A stretch of 64,000 bases of DNA, taken from positions 1,178,001 through 1,242,000 of the forward strand of contig NC_056758.1 of the NCBI RefSeq assembly GCF_018687715.1. The letters are read 5' to 3'. This DNA comes from Carya illinoinensis. Taxonomy: Eukaryota > Streptophyta > Magnoliopsida > Fagales > Juglandaceae. The notes under the pieces are model-generated. The model searched no databases, had not been told where the DNA came from, and worked only from the letters and a program-made list of their open reading frames with translations. Every line of letters starts with the position of its first letter. The first letter of the stretch is position 1. Of this stretch, positions 33,944-46,100 are shown in pieces. Made by a program: the position numbers and the translations under genes.

Positions 33944-36900
33944 ATGGGGTGTCTAATCAGTCGAGATGTCTCATCTGGTATAGTATCTGAGGTGAAGGAG
34001 GAGGAGAATCCGAGTGCTCAGTCTAAAAGGAAGGTAGATGATGTCTCAGCTAGGAAAATAGATACGAATGTTGTTGAGGCTCATAATGGTGGGATAAAGG
34101 AAGGGGAGAAGGATGGTGGTGAAGGGGTTCAGCGGCCACCAGGGGAGAGAAGAAGGTCTAGGGCAAACCCGAGGCAAAGTAATCTACCACAGCATTCACG
34201 AGGAGAGCAGCTTGTAGCTGGGTGGCCACCCTGGCTCACAGATGTGTGTGGGGCGGCACTCACTGGGTTGATTCCACGGAGGGCAGACTCTTTTGAGAAG
34301 ATTGACAAGGTGGGTACCATTTATTTTTTGGAAAAAGCTTTAATTTGGTGTATTTTTTATTGCTTGTCTCAAATGATGTAGGCATGGAAATTCTGCACTT
34401 AATAGCAATATGATGCTTATTTTTGTTTGAAATGGGAGAAATGTGATAATGGCCCATGTCATTTGAGATGAATTTATATAGAGATTTTTACATCAATTAC
34501 CTATCACAAATAATGTGGCAATGACAGGCTCGAAATCAATGCAACATGTTACCTGTATATAAATGAAAATGAAGGGTAAACATGATGGTTACATCAGAGA
34601 TGGGCAATTCATGATGTATAGGGTTAATGATGGTTTATCATATTCATGCTTTTGATTTTTTCCCTCCTTGGAACTTCTTCTGGTGTTAGATTGGGCAGGG
34701 AACATATAGTAACGTGTACAAAGCTAGAGATATATTGACGGGTAAACTTGTTGCGCTGAAAAAGGTTCGTTTTGATAATTTGGAACCTGAGAGTGTGAGA
34801 TTTATGGCTAGAGAGATACTCATTTTGCGGCGTTTGGATCATCCCAATGTTGTGAAGTTAGAGGGTTTGGCTACGTCAAGGATGCACTGTAGTTTGTACC
34901 TGGTCTTGCAGTACATGGAGCACGATTTAGCTGGCCTTGCTGCTAGTCCGGGAATTAGATTTACAGAGGCTCAGGTTTGCCCATGTTTGCCTTGAAATAT
35001 GAAGTTAACGAGCATCTTTTATAATGTCATTACTAATAATACTAAAATAAATGTTCCTGTTATTATTGCAGGTCAAGTGTTACATGCATCAATTGCTATC
35101 TGGACTTGAGCACTGTCACAACCATGGAGTGCTTCACCGTGACATTAAAGGATCAAATGTTCTTATTGACAATGGTGGAACACTAAAGATTGCTGACTTT
35201 GGGTTGGCTTCTACCTTCGATCCAAACCAAAAACGCACCATGACTAGTCGGGTGGTCACTCTTTGGTATCGACCTCCTGAACTGCTTCTTGGGGCTACTG
35301 ATTATGGAGTGGGCATAGACCTTTGGAGTGCAGGTTGCATTTTAGCCGAGTTATTGGCTGGAAAACCAATTATGCCAGGCCGTACAGAGGTCACTACTTA
35401 CTCTCTCATCTCTCTTTGTTTCATTTGCAGTATCATAAGTCAATTCTCTACTTCAGTTTTGCTAAACTCTCCTTGTGTTTGTTATGTTATGTTATCTAGT
35501 TCATTTTCAAATATCTATATATTTTGTCTTATATACTCCACAGAAAATGGTCAACAGAAGGCAATGCAACATGCTTTTCTTTTCTTATCTTTTTCTCTTC
35601 TTGGATACATGTAATTGTAGGAAGCCTGAAAATGTCGTATGAATTGAGGTTCTGTTTATAGCTTGAGCACCTCTTTTTAACAAAATAAAAATAGCAATTG
35701 TTGTTGTTATTGTTATGCTGTAAATTTTACAGTCCCTGGTCTTCTCTTCTTGAGAAACTGAACGTATAAGAAATTGGATATGATTGTGGTTATTATCTTG
35801 CTAGGTGACATTGCATTAACACACCTTTTGTTTAGCATCAGGACCATATTCCTATTTTGGATGATTTGAACATGATGAATAGGTGAGATTTTGCATCTCA
35901 CTAGTTGGTTTTTACAGTTTAAATATTGATCAATTTTCTTAAGATATGGGCACCACTTAAATTATATCTGTGGGTTTAAGCATCTCTCATCCTTCCCTTC
36001 TTTTTGCTGGTTGCTTAGTAAAGGTAAGAATATTGTTACGTGGCATATCATGGATAGGTTTTGGCATTCCCTGTCATTTACTGCGTATTGGATTTAAACA
36101 TGTAATGATTTGTCTCAGAGAATCTGATATCTTTACTGCTCACTTAGGTAGAGCAACTGCATAAGATATACAAGCTATGTGGCTCACCTACTGATGAATA
36201 CTTCAAAAAAGCAAAACTGCCTAATGCAACCTTATTCAGGCCCCGAGAACCTTACAAACGATGCATTAAAGAGACATTTAAAGATTTCCCTCCATCATCA
36301 TTGCCCCTTATTGATACTCTTCTTGCAATTGATCCAGCAGAAAGGCTGACGGCCACTGCTGCATTAAGAAGTGAGGTGAGTCTTGACGTATTTATGATCA
36401 ATTTTTCCAATTAACATGCATAATTTTATCCTACTTTGTTTATCCCTTGATTGTCATGCTATTGCTTCTTGATAAGTACCGTCTTTATTTCTCTGAGCTT
36501 TGACAATTGGATTGACTTTGAATTCTTTATTTATGCTAGGTGTCTGCTTTGCTTAATAGTTTATGAGAGTAAGTGCTGTAATCCTTTAAACAGCTCACTT
36601 ACTGGCTACTAATGTAGCAGTTTGGTCACTAAAAGTTGTTATTGTGCAAGAATGCTAATTGATTTGTCGATTCATTGCAGTTTTGAGAATTATAAATATG
36701 TTAAGGTCAAATTCTTCGTCTTTTCCTCTTAGCTATACTGTTTCCCTTGTGACACAGACTTTTCAGTGCTTGATCATTGATCTGGGAGTCTGGTAATCTG
36801 GGTTTTGGATTTGGATTTCTCTTTCTGTGGAAACTCGAACTATCAGTTTTGCTGACTGTATTTTCATTTATGCCACTCAACTTAACTCTACTCAACTCTA

Positions 36901-39550
36901 CTAAGCCATAACCTATTCAGCCTAATTAGGTCAAAACCTGTACCTCTATATGTGACCTTTACCTTGAAGTTGATATTGTCACCGTAAAAAGGGATCTGCT
37001 TTTGAGAAAGTTAGCATACTGATGATTGTTCTTCAAATCTTGGGTGTAGTTTTTGGGCTAAACTACCTTGTTCTATATTATTTTCACCTTTTGCTCTCTT
37101 TTGGTATATTCCTGGTCGTAAAAAGATATGCCTTGTGGTGCTGGGACTTTGAGTGCCGGTGTTGCTTGTGGTATAAAACTTGGGTCTTTCTCGCACCAAT
37201 GGTAATCAAAATCTCAATGTAATTGTGAATAACAATTCTAGGTCAATGTTATTCACCTAGAATTTTAAATGAAAATGAAGTCACTGTGTAATAAAGAGCC
37301 TTAAAGTAGCAGATAAAGAACCCCCTGAAGTCACTGTGTAAAATGGTAGGCATCACAAGGCTGATATCAAGCTGTGATGATATTACTTGCAGAAAAAAAA
37401 AAAAAAAAAAAAAATTGTGATGATATTGAAATTCTAAACATTGATCATGTGTGCATGTTAGATGCTTAATTTACTTATTTATTTTCTTTGAATTTGTAAG
37501 TTGTCTGATATCTTTCTGAAATTAAGCCTTTGTACTCCCAATTTTCTTCTTCTCCCAACTTTTTGGCAGTTCTTCACTACAGAACCTTATGCATGTGAAC
37601 CGTCTAGCCTCCCAAAATATCCCCCAAGCAAGGAAATGGATGCTAAACGACGGGATGATGAAGCTCGAAGGTGTGGATGCTTTACACCCTGTTTTGTGCT
37701 ACTAAGTTTTGGTTCCTTATGACAATTCATTTGGATACTGTGCATGGTTGTAAAGGTCTGAATGATATCAACCTTTGGGGTCATGTCCTTGGTAGGGGCT
37801 ATCCTTATTTAGTATATATCTTTGGCTCTTTGGTTAATAATGTCAAAGGGGGTAAGCAGCCAGAGCTTTTGTCTTAGCTTACTCATCTTCCAATTTTGCT
37901 TCTGTTTTCCCGTTTAAAAACCTTCACTTTCTCTATCCATCCCCAACGAATGTTAGTAACTTGTTTTAAAATTTGGAATTGCTCCTCATCTTGGTACGTA
38001 AAATGTGTATTGCTGTGTTTATTATATATATTTCTATGATTATGCTAGGTTAAGCCCTCACTGCCATATAATTTGGAGTTAAATGGGTATTGGGCGTCAA
38101 TTTGGTGATTTTGTTGCACTTTGTCTCCAAATTCTTCATATCTTCTATTTTTCATGTGTTGATTCTTTATCAGTTTACGAAATACTCCATGTCAAAGTTT
38201 TGCTTATCGTTGGTGTTAATGGTTTGCATGGACATGCCTTGTATCCATTTCTAGATCCTAACATGTAACTAGGTGTTCTCCACACATACTTCCTGTGTAT
38301 TTCAGCTTTGCCTATTTAGTTGATCAAACAAAATCTTATTTTACCTATAAAAAAATGTCTTTCTTACATGTAAGTATGAACTGTGAAGAATATTAACTGT
38401 ATCTCTGTGCAGATTAAGAGCTGCCAGTAAAGTCCAGGCTGAGGGTGTAAAGAAAACGCGCACCCGTGATCGTGCTGTTAGGGCATTTCCAGCTCCAGAA
38501 GCTAATGCTGAGCTTCAATCTAATCTTGATGTATGTTTAATAATTTTATCCTGTTAACCAACTTTTAAAATACTGCATAAGAATCAGTTCAAATGGTAGT
38601 AACCTCTATTAGTACCCTTTATTTGATAACCAGATACGTAGGAATTATATTATAAGATTAGCTTTGTGTGTCCCTCCCACTTTTCTTACTGCCATTTAGG
38701 TCTTGTAGTTGACTCAATAGTCAATATTCTTGTGTCAATGATTTTCTAAAGTTGTCTGCTCGTTTCATTCGGAAACAAAATTTGGCAATCTATGATTTAA
38801 GTATCGTGCCCTTCATTACAAGAATAAACGGCAGTGAGAGATTCCTGATAATATGTTTCTGTCTTTTTTTCTTTCTAGGCTAGTGCTTATGTTTGGTCAA
38901 CTTGGTTGTTTCCAACCGATTGCCATTTATTACTTTTGAATTCTTGACATTGCTAATAAATAGCTGCTCTAAATGAACAGACAACAAGATTGAAGTTTGT
39001 TCCCTTTCAAGTGAGCTTGAGTTTGGGTTTTAGCCGCTTCCATTTATTTGACAACGCAGCTTAGGCTCCTTTTTCACCATCTGTATGGAACATCTACAAG
39101 CATACAATTTGCATATCAATCTGACCAAAATTTGAAGCCACTGCCGAGCTGATTTAGGTTTGAGTTTAAGTTTGTGTTTCTTGACTGTTTGTTGGCTTTC
39201 TCCTGAAACAGAGAAGGCGTCTTATTTCCCATGCAAATGCAAAGAGCAAGAGTGAGAAGTTTCCTCCACCACACCAAGATGGACAACTTGGCTTTCCCTT
39301 GGGTGCTTCTCAGCATATTGATCCTGCAATTGTTCCACGAGATGTCCCGTTTAGTTCAACCACATTCACTTATTCAAAAGAGCCATTCCAAACTTGGTCA
39401 GGTCCGCTTGGTGATGCTGGTGGCATTCCCGCTCCGAGGCGGAAAAAGCATGCCGCAGGTGATGCACGAGAAACTTCAAAATCACAGTCAGGAATCCTCA
39501 AAGATAGAAGTATCGATGCTCATAGTAAAGGAAAGAAAGTCATAGCTTGA
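33944..39550 (+). CDS. CDK-like serine/threonine protein kinase (plant At1g54610-type group)
   Basis: Seven coding exons: 33944-34309, 34690-34974, 35072-35389, 36148-36375, 37570-37670, 38413-38530 and 39212-39550. They join to 584 codons plus stop. The N-terminus MGCLIS is a candidate N-myristoylation/palmitoylation site. After a charged region, WPPWLTDVCGAALTGLIPRR introduces the kinase domain (about 117-401). It has GQGTYSNV (124-131), catalytic K146, HRD at 239-241, DFG at 259-261 and activation segment VVTLWYRPPELLLG. The helix VRFMAREI occupies the place of PSTAIRE. The family is a plant-specific CDK-like group with limited functional data. Partners and substrates cannot be read from sequence. 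The exon 3 donor is gtcact. A dead fragment of this gene lies at 15940-16562. Confidence 0.95.
36701..37115 (+). repeat. Kinase intron 4 segment shared with 4866-5310
   Basis: Colinear, same-strand match to the PPR 3' flank. The copy here is slightly shorter, lacking about 30 bases around ttgttctatattttg. The other end of the duplication or repeat is described at 4866-5310. Confidence 0.85.
37385..37415 (+). mobile_element. Tail-only insertion in kinase intron 4
   Basis: acttgcag followed by a run of about 22 A is flanked by tgtgatgatatt at 37373-37384 and 37416-37427. There is no paralogous empty site for this stretch. Confidence 0.7.
38268..38352 (+). mobile_element. LINE 3' tail in kinase intron 5
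   Basis: The sequence aactaggtgttctccacac, then tcctgtgtatttcagctttg and ttacctataaaaaaa, closely follows the 3' end of the LINE at 53165-53252. It is strongly 5'-truncated. Confidence 0.65.
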
Positions 39551-40038
39551 ATTTGTGTTTACACATCAAGATTCAGATCTGTTAAGCTGGATTGCCTATG
39601 CTCATTGCTCATACAGTTTAGATGAAGTCCTAGTGCAATATTCAGCCAAAAAAAACGGAGAAGAAGAAGAAGGGCAACTGCAATGTAATGCAGGTCTATT
39701 AAACTCAGACTAGCTTCTTCTTTTTGCATCGAAAGAGGATGCAATCGATTGGTTAAAGGTGCAGGGGGTATAATCATTTTTTCCTTCTATAGTCCCTTAC
39801 TTTTTCTCCCCAATGAGATGAAAAAATAAACAGAGTATCTGTTTAATTTGTTAAATCACTAGAAAACTGGCCTGCTTTGTATATTTTGATTTAATTTTCT
39901 GGTTCCAAGTTCCTTGCGCTGTAAAACGAATCCAATTCTATTTTTTCTTTTTTTCTAACTTCTATATCTATAAACGCAGCACCAGTCACATTCTTGTGTT
40001 TGTACTTGGAAGTTGTTCAGGAATCCGGCCTGCCCAGG
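39551..40038 (+). other. Kinase 3' UTR and downstream flank
   Basis: Non-coding. AATAAA-like words (aaaaataaaca at about 39823) could serve polyadenylation. Nothing else is recognised. Confidence 0.55.
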
Positions 40039-40190
40039 CTTCCAAATGACCAAAGCTGCAGCTCTGTGTCTAGCCTTCAATGTGTTCTCATTTGCATGGT
40101 AGGAAAATGAGCTATAATTATATAACTATTCTATTTCTAATGGAAGGTAGTTTGGTAAAAGTAAAATTACTTTTAGGAGAATGATTGATT
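40039..40190 (+). repeat. Left copy of a long direct repeat flanking a LINE
   Basis: Runs from cttccaaatgaccaaagctg to ggagaatgattgatt and is repeated at 41798-41944 with about eight differences. The left copy ends exactly where the LINE poly(T) begins. Confidence 0.85.
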
Positions 40191-41797
40191 TTTTTTTTTT
40201 TTTTGATCGGTAAAAGAAATTATATTGATCAGAAGGAGGCAAATGTCCAAGTATATGGGACATATACAAGAATAACGTCTAAGCATGCTAATTTAGGGAT
40301 ACAAGGAATTCGTGAAAAGATATGTCATGGAAATCAATTACAATCGACCAATAAAGCAAAACAAATTTCTAAACTTTTACATCGATCGCTCTCGATCTTA
40401 AAAGTTTCTTGCATTCCGCTCCATCTAAATGCACCACCATAGACATATAGGTATCATCTTTCATATGGATATAATTTGAGAATTGTCTCGAATACCTTTC
40501 CAAGAGGCTAGAAAGTCACATACCCTTTCCGGCATCACCTAAGCTAAACCTAATCGAGCAAAAACTTCATTCCACAAAGTCATAACAACCTCACAATGTA
40601 GTAATAGATAGTCAGTGGACTCACCACTCTTCTTGCACATATAACACTAGTCTATAACTATGATGCCACGTTTCCTCAAGTTGTCTATAGTCAGAATCTT
40701 CCCCAAAGAGACTGTCCAAACAAAAAAGGCTACCTTTGGAGGTGCCTTTGTCCTATAGATGCTCTTCCATGCAAAAAAAATATGAGTTCTACGTGGTCAA
40801 AGAATAATAGAAAAAATGGGCTATGGAGACTCCATTCTTAGAAGGGCGCCAATGAATATTGTCTTCACCTATCCCGAACACTTGAGTGGAGTACACCTGG
40901 TCAAAAAATACTGAAAATTCATCCATTTTCCAGTCTTGTGCATCTCTAAGGAAGGAAATGTTCCATTGAGAAATGCCATTGGAGATGATAACTAAATTAG
41001 CTATTGATGCCTCTTTTCTTCTAGATACGCCATAGACTTGAAGAAAAACGTCCTTGAGTGCCCGAGGGCGCCAATGAATCTTGTCTTCACCTATCCCAGA
41101 CACTTGAGTGGAGTACGCCTGGTCAAAAAACATTGAAAATTCATTCATTTCCTAGTTTTGTGCATCTCTAAGGAAGGAAATGTTCCATTGAGAAATGTCA
41201 TTGGAGATGATAACTAGATCCGCTATTGATGCCTCTTTTCTTCTAGATACGCCATAGACTTGAGGAAAAATGTTCTTGAGTGCTCGATCACCACATCATA
41301 AAAATCTTGTCAAAATTTTACCTTTACTCAATTTCCAACTTTGAAGCAAGTATGTGTAGCATACATGTCCCAACCTCTTTTAATATTTTTCCAAAGCTCA
41401 AATCCATGAGGCCCACACATCTCATTGGAACACCAACCTCTCCATGATTCTCCTTGCTTCAAAGCAATAACAATTCACTACAAGGCCTCTCGTTCATGAT
41501 GATATCTTTATAACCATTTGCCCAACAAAGCATTATTAAAAGATTTCAGATTCTGGATTCCCAAGCCTCATTCTTTAATGGGACAATAAATTGTGGTCTA
41601 TTTCACCAAATGGAATTTAAACTTGTCCTCTAACCCTCTCCATAGGAAATCACATTGAAGTTTCTCCATGTAATGAGCCACCTTGGCGGGGAGCAGGAAT
41701 AATGAGAGGAAGTACATTGGTAAATTAGAAAAAGTGCTCTTGATGAGCATCACTCGGCTCCCTTTGAATAAGTACATCCGCTTCCAAATGCCCAAGA
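40191..41797 (-). mobile_element. 5'-truncated LINE, minus strand
   Basis: Poly(T) at 40191-40204 marks the 3' end on the minus strand. On that strand 41804-41598 encodes a reverse-transcriptase C-terminal piece with [20 protein letters not shown] and LPMYFLSLF. Positions 41148-40789 encode later ORF2 sequence (RDAQDWKMDEFSVFFDQVYS). Many stops show it is dead. It carries an internal 222-bp tandem duplication. Confidence 0.88.
40844..41287 (-). repeat. 222-bp tandem duplication inside the LINE
   Basis: The word gggcgccaatgaat starts both units, at 40844 and 41066, and the units match along their whole length with scattered differences. Confidence 0.9.
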
Positions 41798-41944
41798 CTT
41801 CCACATGCCCAAGGCTGCAGCTCTATGTCTAGCCTTCAATGTGTTCTCATTTACATGGTAGGAAAATGAGCTATAATTATGTAGCTATTTCTAATAGAAG
41901 GTAGTTTGGTAAAACTAAAATTACTTTTAGGAGAATGATTGATT
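41798..41944 (+). repeat. Right copy of the long direct repeat flanking the LINE
   Basis: Begins cttccacatgcccaaggctg, directly after the truncated LINE 5' end, and finishes gagaatgattgat. See 40039-40190. Confidence 0.85.
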
Positions 41945-42075
41945 TACAGTTAGTCTAAGTTATTTTACAATTCGGTAGTCATATAAAATTGTAATTGTTT
42001 TTCAGTGAAGTGGCACAATTACTTCATTGATTTAAAATAAGTTGTAAAAAAATTGTCGGCTTTATCTTATTCTTA

Positions 42076-42524
42076 GGCCTAGTTTGGAACATGAACTCAT
42101 CTAAACTCATGAGTTGTCAAATTAATTCTAATCTAATATCTAAACACACAACTCACAAATCATTAAACATTATTTAATTCAATACCTCTTTACGCGTGAG
42201 ATTCATAATTTTTTTTTCAACTTAATATCTTTTTACATGCAGAATTCACAACCTGTTTTAACTTCTCGTAAATATATTCAGATTCAAAAATGAAATGAGT
42301 CAATATTTCAAGCGAGATGAGATAAAATGGTTTTAGATAAAAGATGAAAATTGAATAAAATATTATTAGAATATTATTTTTTAATAATATTATTATTATT
42401 TTAAATTTTGAAAAAATTAAATTATTTATTATATTTTATGTGAAAATTTAGAAAAATTATAATGATAAAATGAAATGAGATGAGATAAGATAAGATAAAA
42501 TACTTTCTGAATTTAAATTGGGCC
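42076..42524. mobile_element. Tourist/PIF-Harbinger-like MITE
   Basis: The ends are ggcctagttt on the left and aaattgggcc on the right, inverted with two differences, and TTA flanks both sides (42073-42075 and 42525-42527). The interior has the gatgagataagataaga words seen in other plant MITEs. It is about 449 bp, longer than many Tourist elements, so nesting is possible. Confidence 0.7.
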
Positions 42525-42527
42525 TTA

Positions 42528-43050
42528 AACTCATATTAACATTTAAACACATATAAACTTATCTTAACCTAATTTCATAAAACTCACTTTGACATTTCAA
42601 CTCGTTAATATTTATAAAAAAACTCAACTCACTCATCCAAGACCTTAACGAAGGGATCCATTGAATTGGTTGGAAAAACGTGTTGCAAAACAGATGTAGG
42701 AATATATTATATTTTTAAAAGTTAGAATTTCCAAAACTTTAATGTAAATAGGTATTCAAGTTAAGCTAAATAGAATTCGAAATCCCTCATTCTATTAAAA
42801 AAAATAAAAAAAAATAAAAATCATTAAATTTTATACAAACTTACTATTATTTCTTTTATTTTTAAAATTTATTAATAAAATAATTAGGATAAAAAAAAAA
42901 AAAGCCTTTAATCGAAAATTTTAAAATTTAAAAAGAAAGGAAAGTTCAGGAGAATCCGATTCGGGTTGCTATTTCCACGTTAGTTAAAACCCCGTCAAGA
43001 AACAAGAAAGTCTTTCTGTTTCTGTCTCCCCTACAGTGCATCTATAATCT
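42528..43050. other. HASTY upstream region
   Basis: AT-rich DNA becomes mixed from about 42940, where the HASTY promoter and 5' UTR should lie. No TATA box was convincing. Confidence 0.5.
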
Positions 43051-43122
43051 ATGCCCCGTTCTCCCTTGAAGTCCAAGATAAACCTTGGAGAGAACCCAGA
43101 CCGGATACGTAGAATACAGTAG
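43051..43122 (+). other. 23-codon uORF ending two bases before the HASTY start
   Basis: ATG at 43051 opens a frame for MPRSPLKSKINLGENPDRIR plus three residues, with TAG at 43120-43122. The HASTY ATG is at 43125 in another frame. Whether it is transcribed depends on the unknown transcription start. Confidence 0.6.
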
Positions 43123-43124
43123 CC

Positions 43125-46100
43125 ATGGAGGACAGTGCCACCAACACAGCCAATAATGTGGCCCGAGCCATAGCCGCAGCCCTCGACTGGGCTTCCACTC
43201 CCGATGCTCGCAAAGCCGCCGTTTCTTTCTTAGAATCCGTACTCTCTCTCTCTCTCTGTCTCTCTGCGAACTCTATATATGTTTGCATATAAGACTTTCT
43301 CGTCTTATGCATGCCACTTCCCTCTAAATTCAGTAGTTAAATTGTTGAAATTCCGTTGCATATTGGGAAAATTTTTGCTTTTTGGGGTTTTAGACAAACT
43401 AAATGAAGTTTTTATTTTGGTTGGGTTTTTACAAACCGGGTATTACTGCTTTGGGCTTAAAGTTGTATTTTTTTTTTAATTTTTATCTTTTTATGTTTTT
43501 ATGCTTTTGGATTTGGATAAATTTCATTGCCTGTTATGGTCCTAGTGGTTTGAAGTAAATTTGTGACACTATAGTTCTGTGTTGATTTTGGATCAAATAA
43601 AACTGAAGAATCGTTTTTTGTTCTTCGTTGGGTCAAATAATTTTGGATGTTTAATTGGGCTTTACGAGGTACTTTGTTGGTTCTGGACTTTTGAGTTTCG
43701 ATAATTTTGATTTCCGTCTAGGACTTTTAGTATTAAAAGCGTTAAAATTTCTATACTTTAATTTTAAGGCTTTTGAATTAAATGAAGATGTTAGTAATTT
43801 GGTTTAGCTTTAACAAAAGGGTTTATATGGTTTTCGTTTGAGGTGGTGAACTCTTTGAATTGGTTTTTTTGATTTTTGATTTTGTAAGTGTTATTTTTAA
43901 ATTATCTCTAGTTTCATCAAAAGGATATTTATGGTGTCTTAAAAGTTTTTACAAATTACCAAGATTGCAATCAATCCCTGCTATTGGAAAGAGTTTACCA
44001 TGAGACTTGGGACCGTATTTGTACCTTTTCCCTTTAGAGTAAATTAGCTGATCACTGACAATATAATTTATTTAGTTTTTTTGTGTCCGTGTAATAGGTG
44101 CTGTAATTTCCTGTTATATATGGTCTTGGTTTATACATCCATTTAATTCAATTTGTGCAGATCAAAGCTGGAGACGTACGGATCCTAGCTAGCACATCCT
44201 TCCTTCTAGTCAGAAAGGACTGGTCTTCAGAAATTCGGTTGCATGCATATAAGATGTTGCAGGTTCATGTGAATATTTTATTACGAATTGATTTCTGGAG
44301 AAGTTTCTTTATTTTATTCAATGTTTCATTGACATGATATGTTGATCCAGCCCATCGTTTACAGAGAATGACATCTTTTATGACATTATTGTGGTTTGAT
44401 AGCTTATCTGTGGGAATGCACTGGGTTATATGCTTTGGAAGATCTGGCTTGAGTATTAAGTCTAGTATACACATAGAGCATATTATAGCCCTTAATTCTG
44501 AAAAGAATCCTTTGATCAACGGGTTTCTTGTGATTAGAAACAGTATTTCTTTCTTTTCAAATTTTCTAAGCTTGTATCGACTCTTGTATCTGAGATATGT
44601 CATTTTGGTATGTCTGAGGTTTTAGTCTTTTTTTTTTATAGGTAAAAAGAAATTTATAGTAATTAGTAGTTTGACCTACAATTATGCAGATCATCTGGAG
44701 AATGAACAGAATTTTCTTACTTTTGAATATCTGGCAAGGTCTTTTTGTTGCTATTTTTCTTTCCTTCATGCCCTGTCCTTTTCTTTGTGGGAACTCTGCA
44801 GTGGACATCAAATGGTTTATGGTCTGCAGTGGACTCGTGATGATAATCAAAATTCTTATGAGAAAGGAAATATTGCAGTTGAATCCTTTTGCACTTGGCA
44901 AGGTGCTACAATTTTTTTAGGGGGTGGGGGCGAGGTTGCTTAGTATGCATAATTGAAACTCCTAAAAATAGGAAGAAAGGCTGCATTTTCATATAGTACA
45001 TTCTATAATGAACAAGAAACAAGAGAGAGAGTTGCGACTTAGAGATTAAAGCCCTACAGATGGAAATGAAAACATTTTCCCTTCATTTGACTGCAATTGA
45101 AGAAATTTTTTTTTGGCAAATATATCCTAAACTTCACGAAATATTCTTCTGGGTTTCTCTTTATCCAAATGCACCAAAAGAAGCATGTCGGCATATGCAC
45201 TGCCCAATGAGTTGGTATTTAGCATCCCTCCCTATGACTTATTTGGGACTACTATTGGGAGCCGCCTCAAGGGCCATATCTACTTGGGATACGGTGATTG
45301 AAAAGATTGAACGAAGACTAGCAGGGTGGAAGAGACTGTACCTGTCTAAAGGAGGCCGGGTGGCACTTATAAAGAGTACCCTCTCTAACTTACCAACCTA
45401 TTTCTTGTCTCTTTTTCCAATTTCAGCGTGTGTGGCGACCTGGATTGAAAAACTCTATCGAGACTTCTTATGGAGTGGGTTGGGGGAGGAACACAAATTT
45501 CATCTAGTTAGTTGGGCAAAGGTATGCAGGCCAATTCAGTCAGGTGGGTTGGGGATTAAGAATTTGAGAATGTTTAATCGGGCCCTTCTGGGGAAGTGGC
45601 TTTGGAGATATAATATGGAACCGGAAGCACTTTGGAAATTGGTGGTGGATTACAAACGTGGTAGCTTATGGGGCGGATGGTGTACTAGAGAGGGGAATGG
45701 GACATAAAGAGTGGGGTTTTGGAAGCACATAAAAAGAGGGTGGGGGGTATTTGTTTGACACACTAAATTTGTGGCGGGGGAGGGTACTCATATAAAATTT
45801 TGGAGGGACATATGGTGTGGGGAGGAGGCCTTAAAAGATTCATTTCCATCTGTCTTTCGAGTGGCCCGTGACCAAGATGCTTCAGTGGCAGACCTTATGG
45901 TTCTTTCAGGGGACCAAGTCCAATGGGATGTCACTTTTAGTAGAGCTGCCCAAGATTGGGAAATAAACAGTTTTGAGGCTTTTTTCAGCCGTGTATATTC
46001 AGCGAGACTACAGGTTTCGTGTGCTGATAAGTTGTGGTGGATACCTGCAGGTAGAGGTATTTTCTCGGTCCGCTCTTTCTATAAATCTTTTACTTTTTGA

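Noticed and set aside
35389..35614. Kinase reading through its exon 3 donor (gtcact) for a 187-codon product
   Set aside because: Skipping exon 4 would delete conserved kinase subdomains. Splicing at 35389 to 36148 restores the family sequence exactly.
40844..41287. CRISPR-like direct repeats
   Set aside because: Only two long units in tandem, in a eukaryotic genome, inside a LINE.
45060..45221. Start of the 215-codon frame as part of a host gene
   Set aside because: The target-site duplication shows the LINE starts at 45222. The earlier codons are intronic DNA read through in frame by chance.
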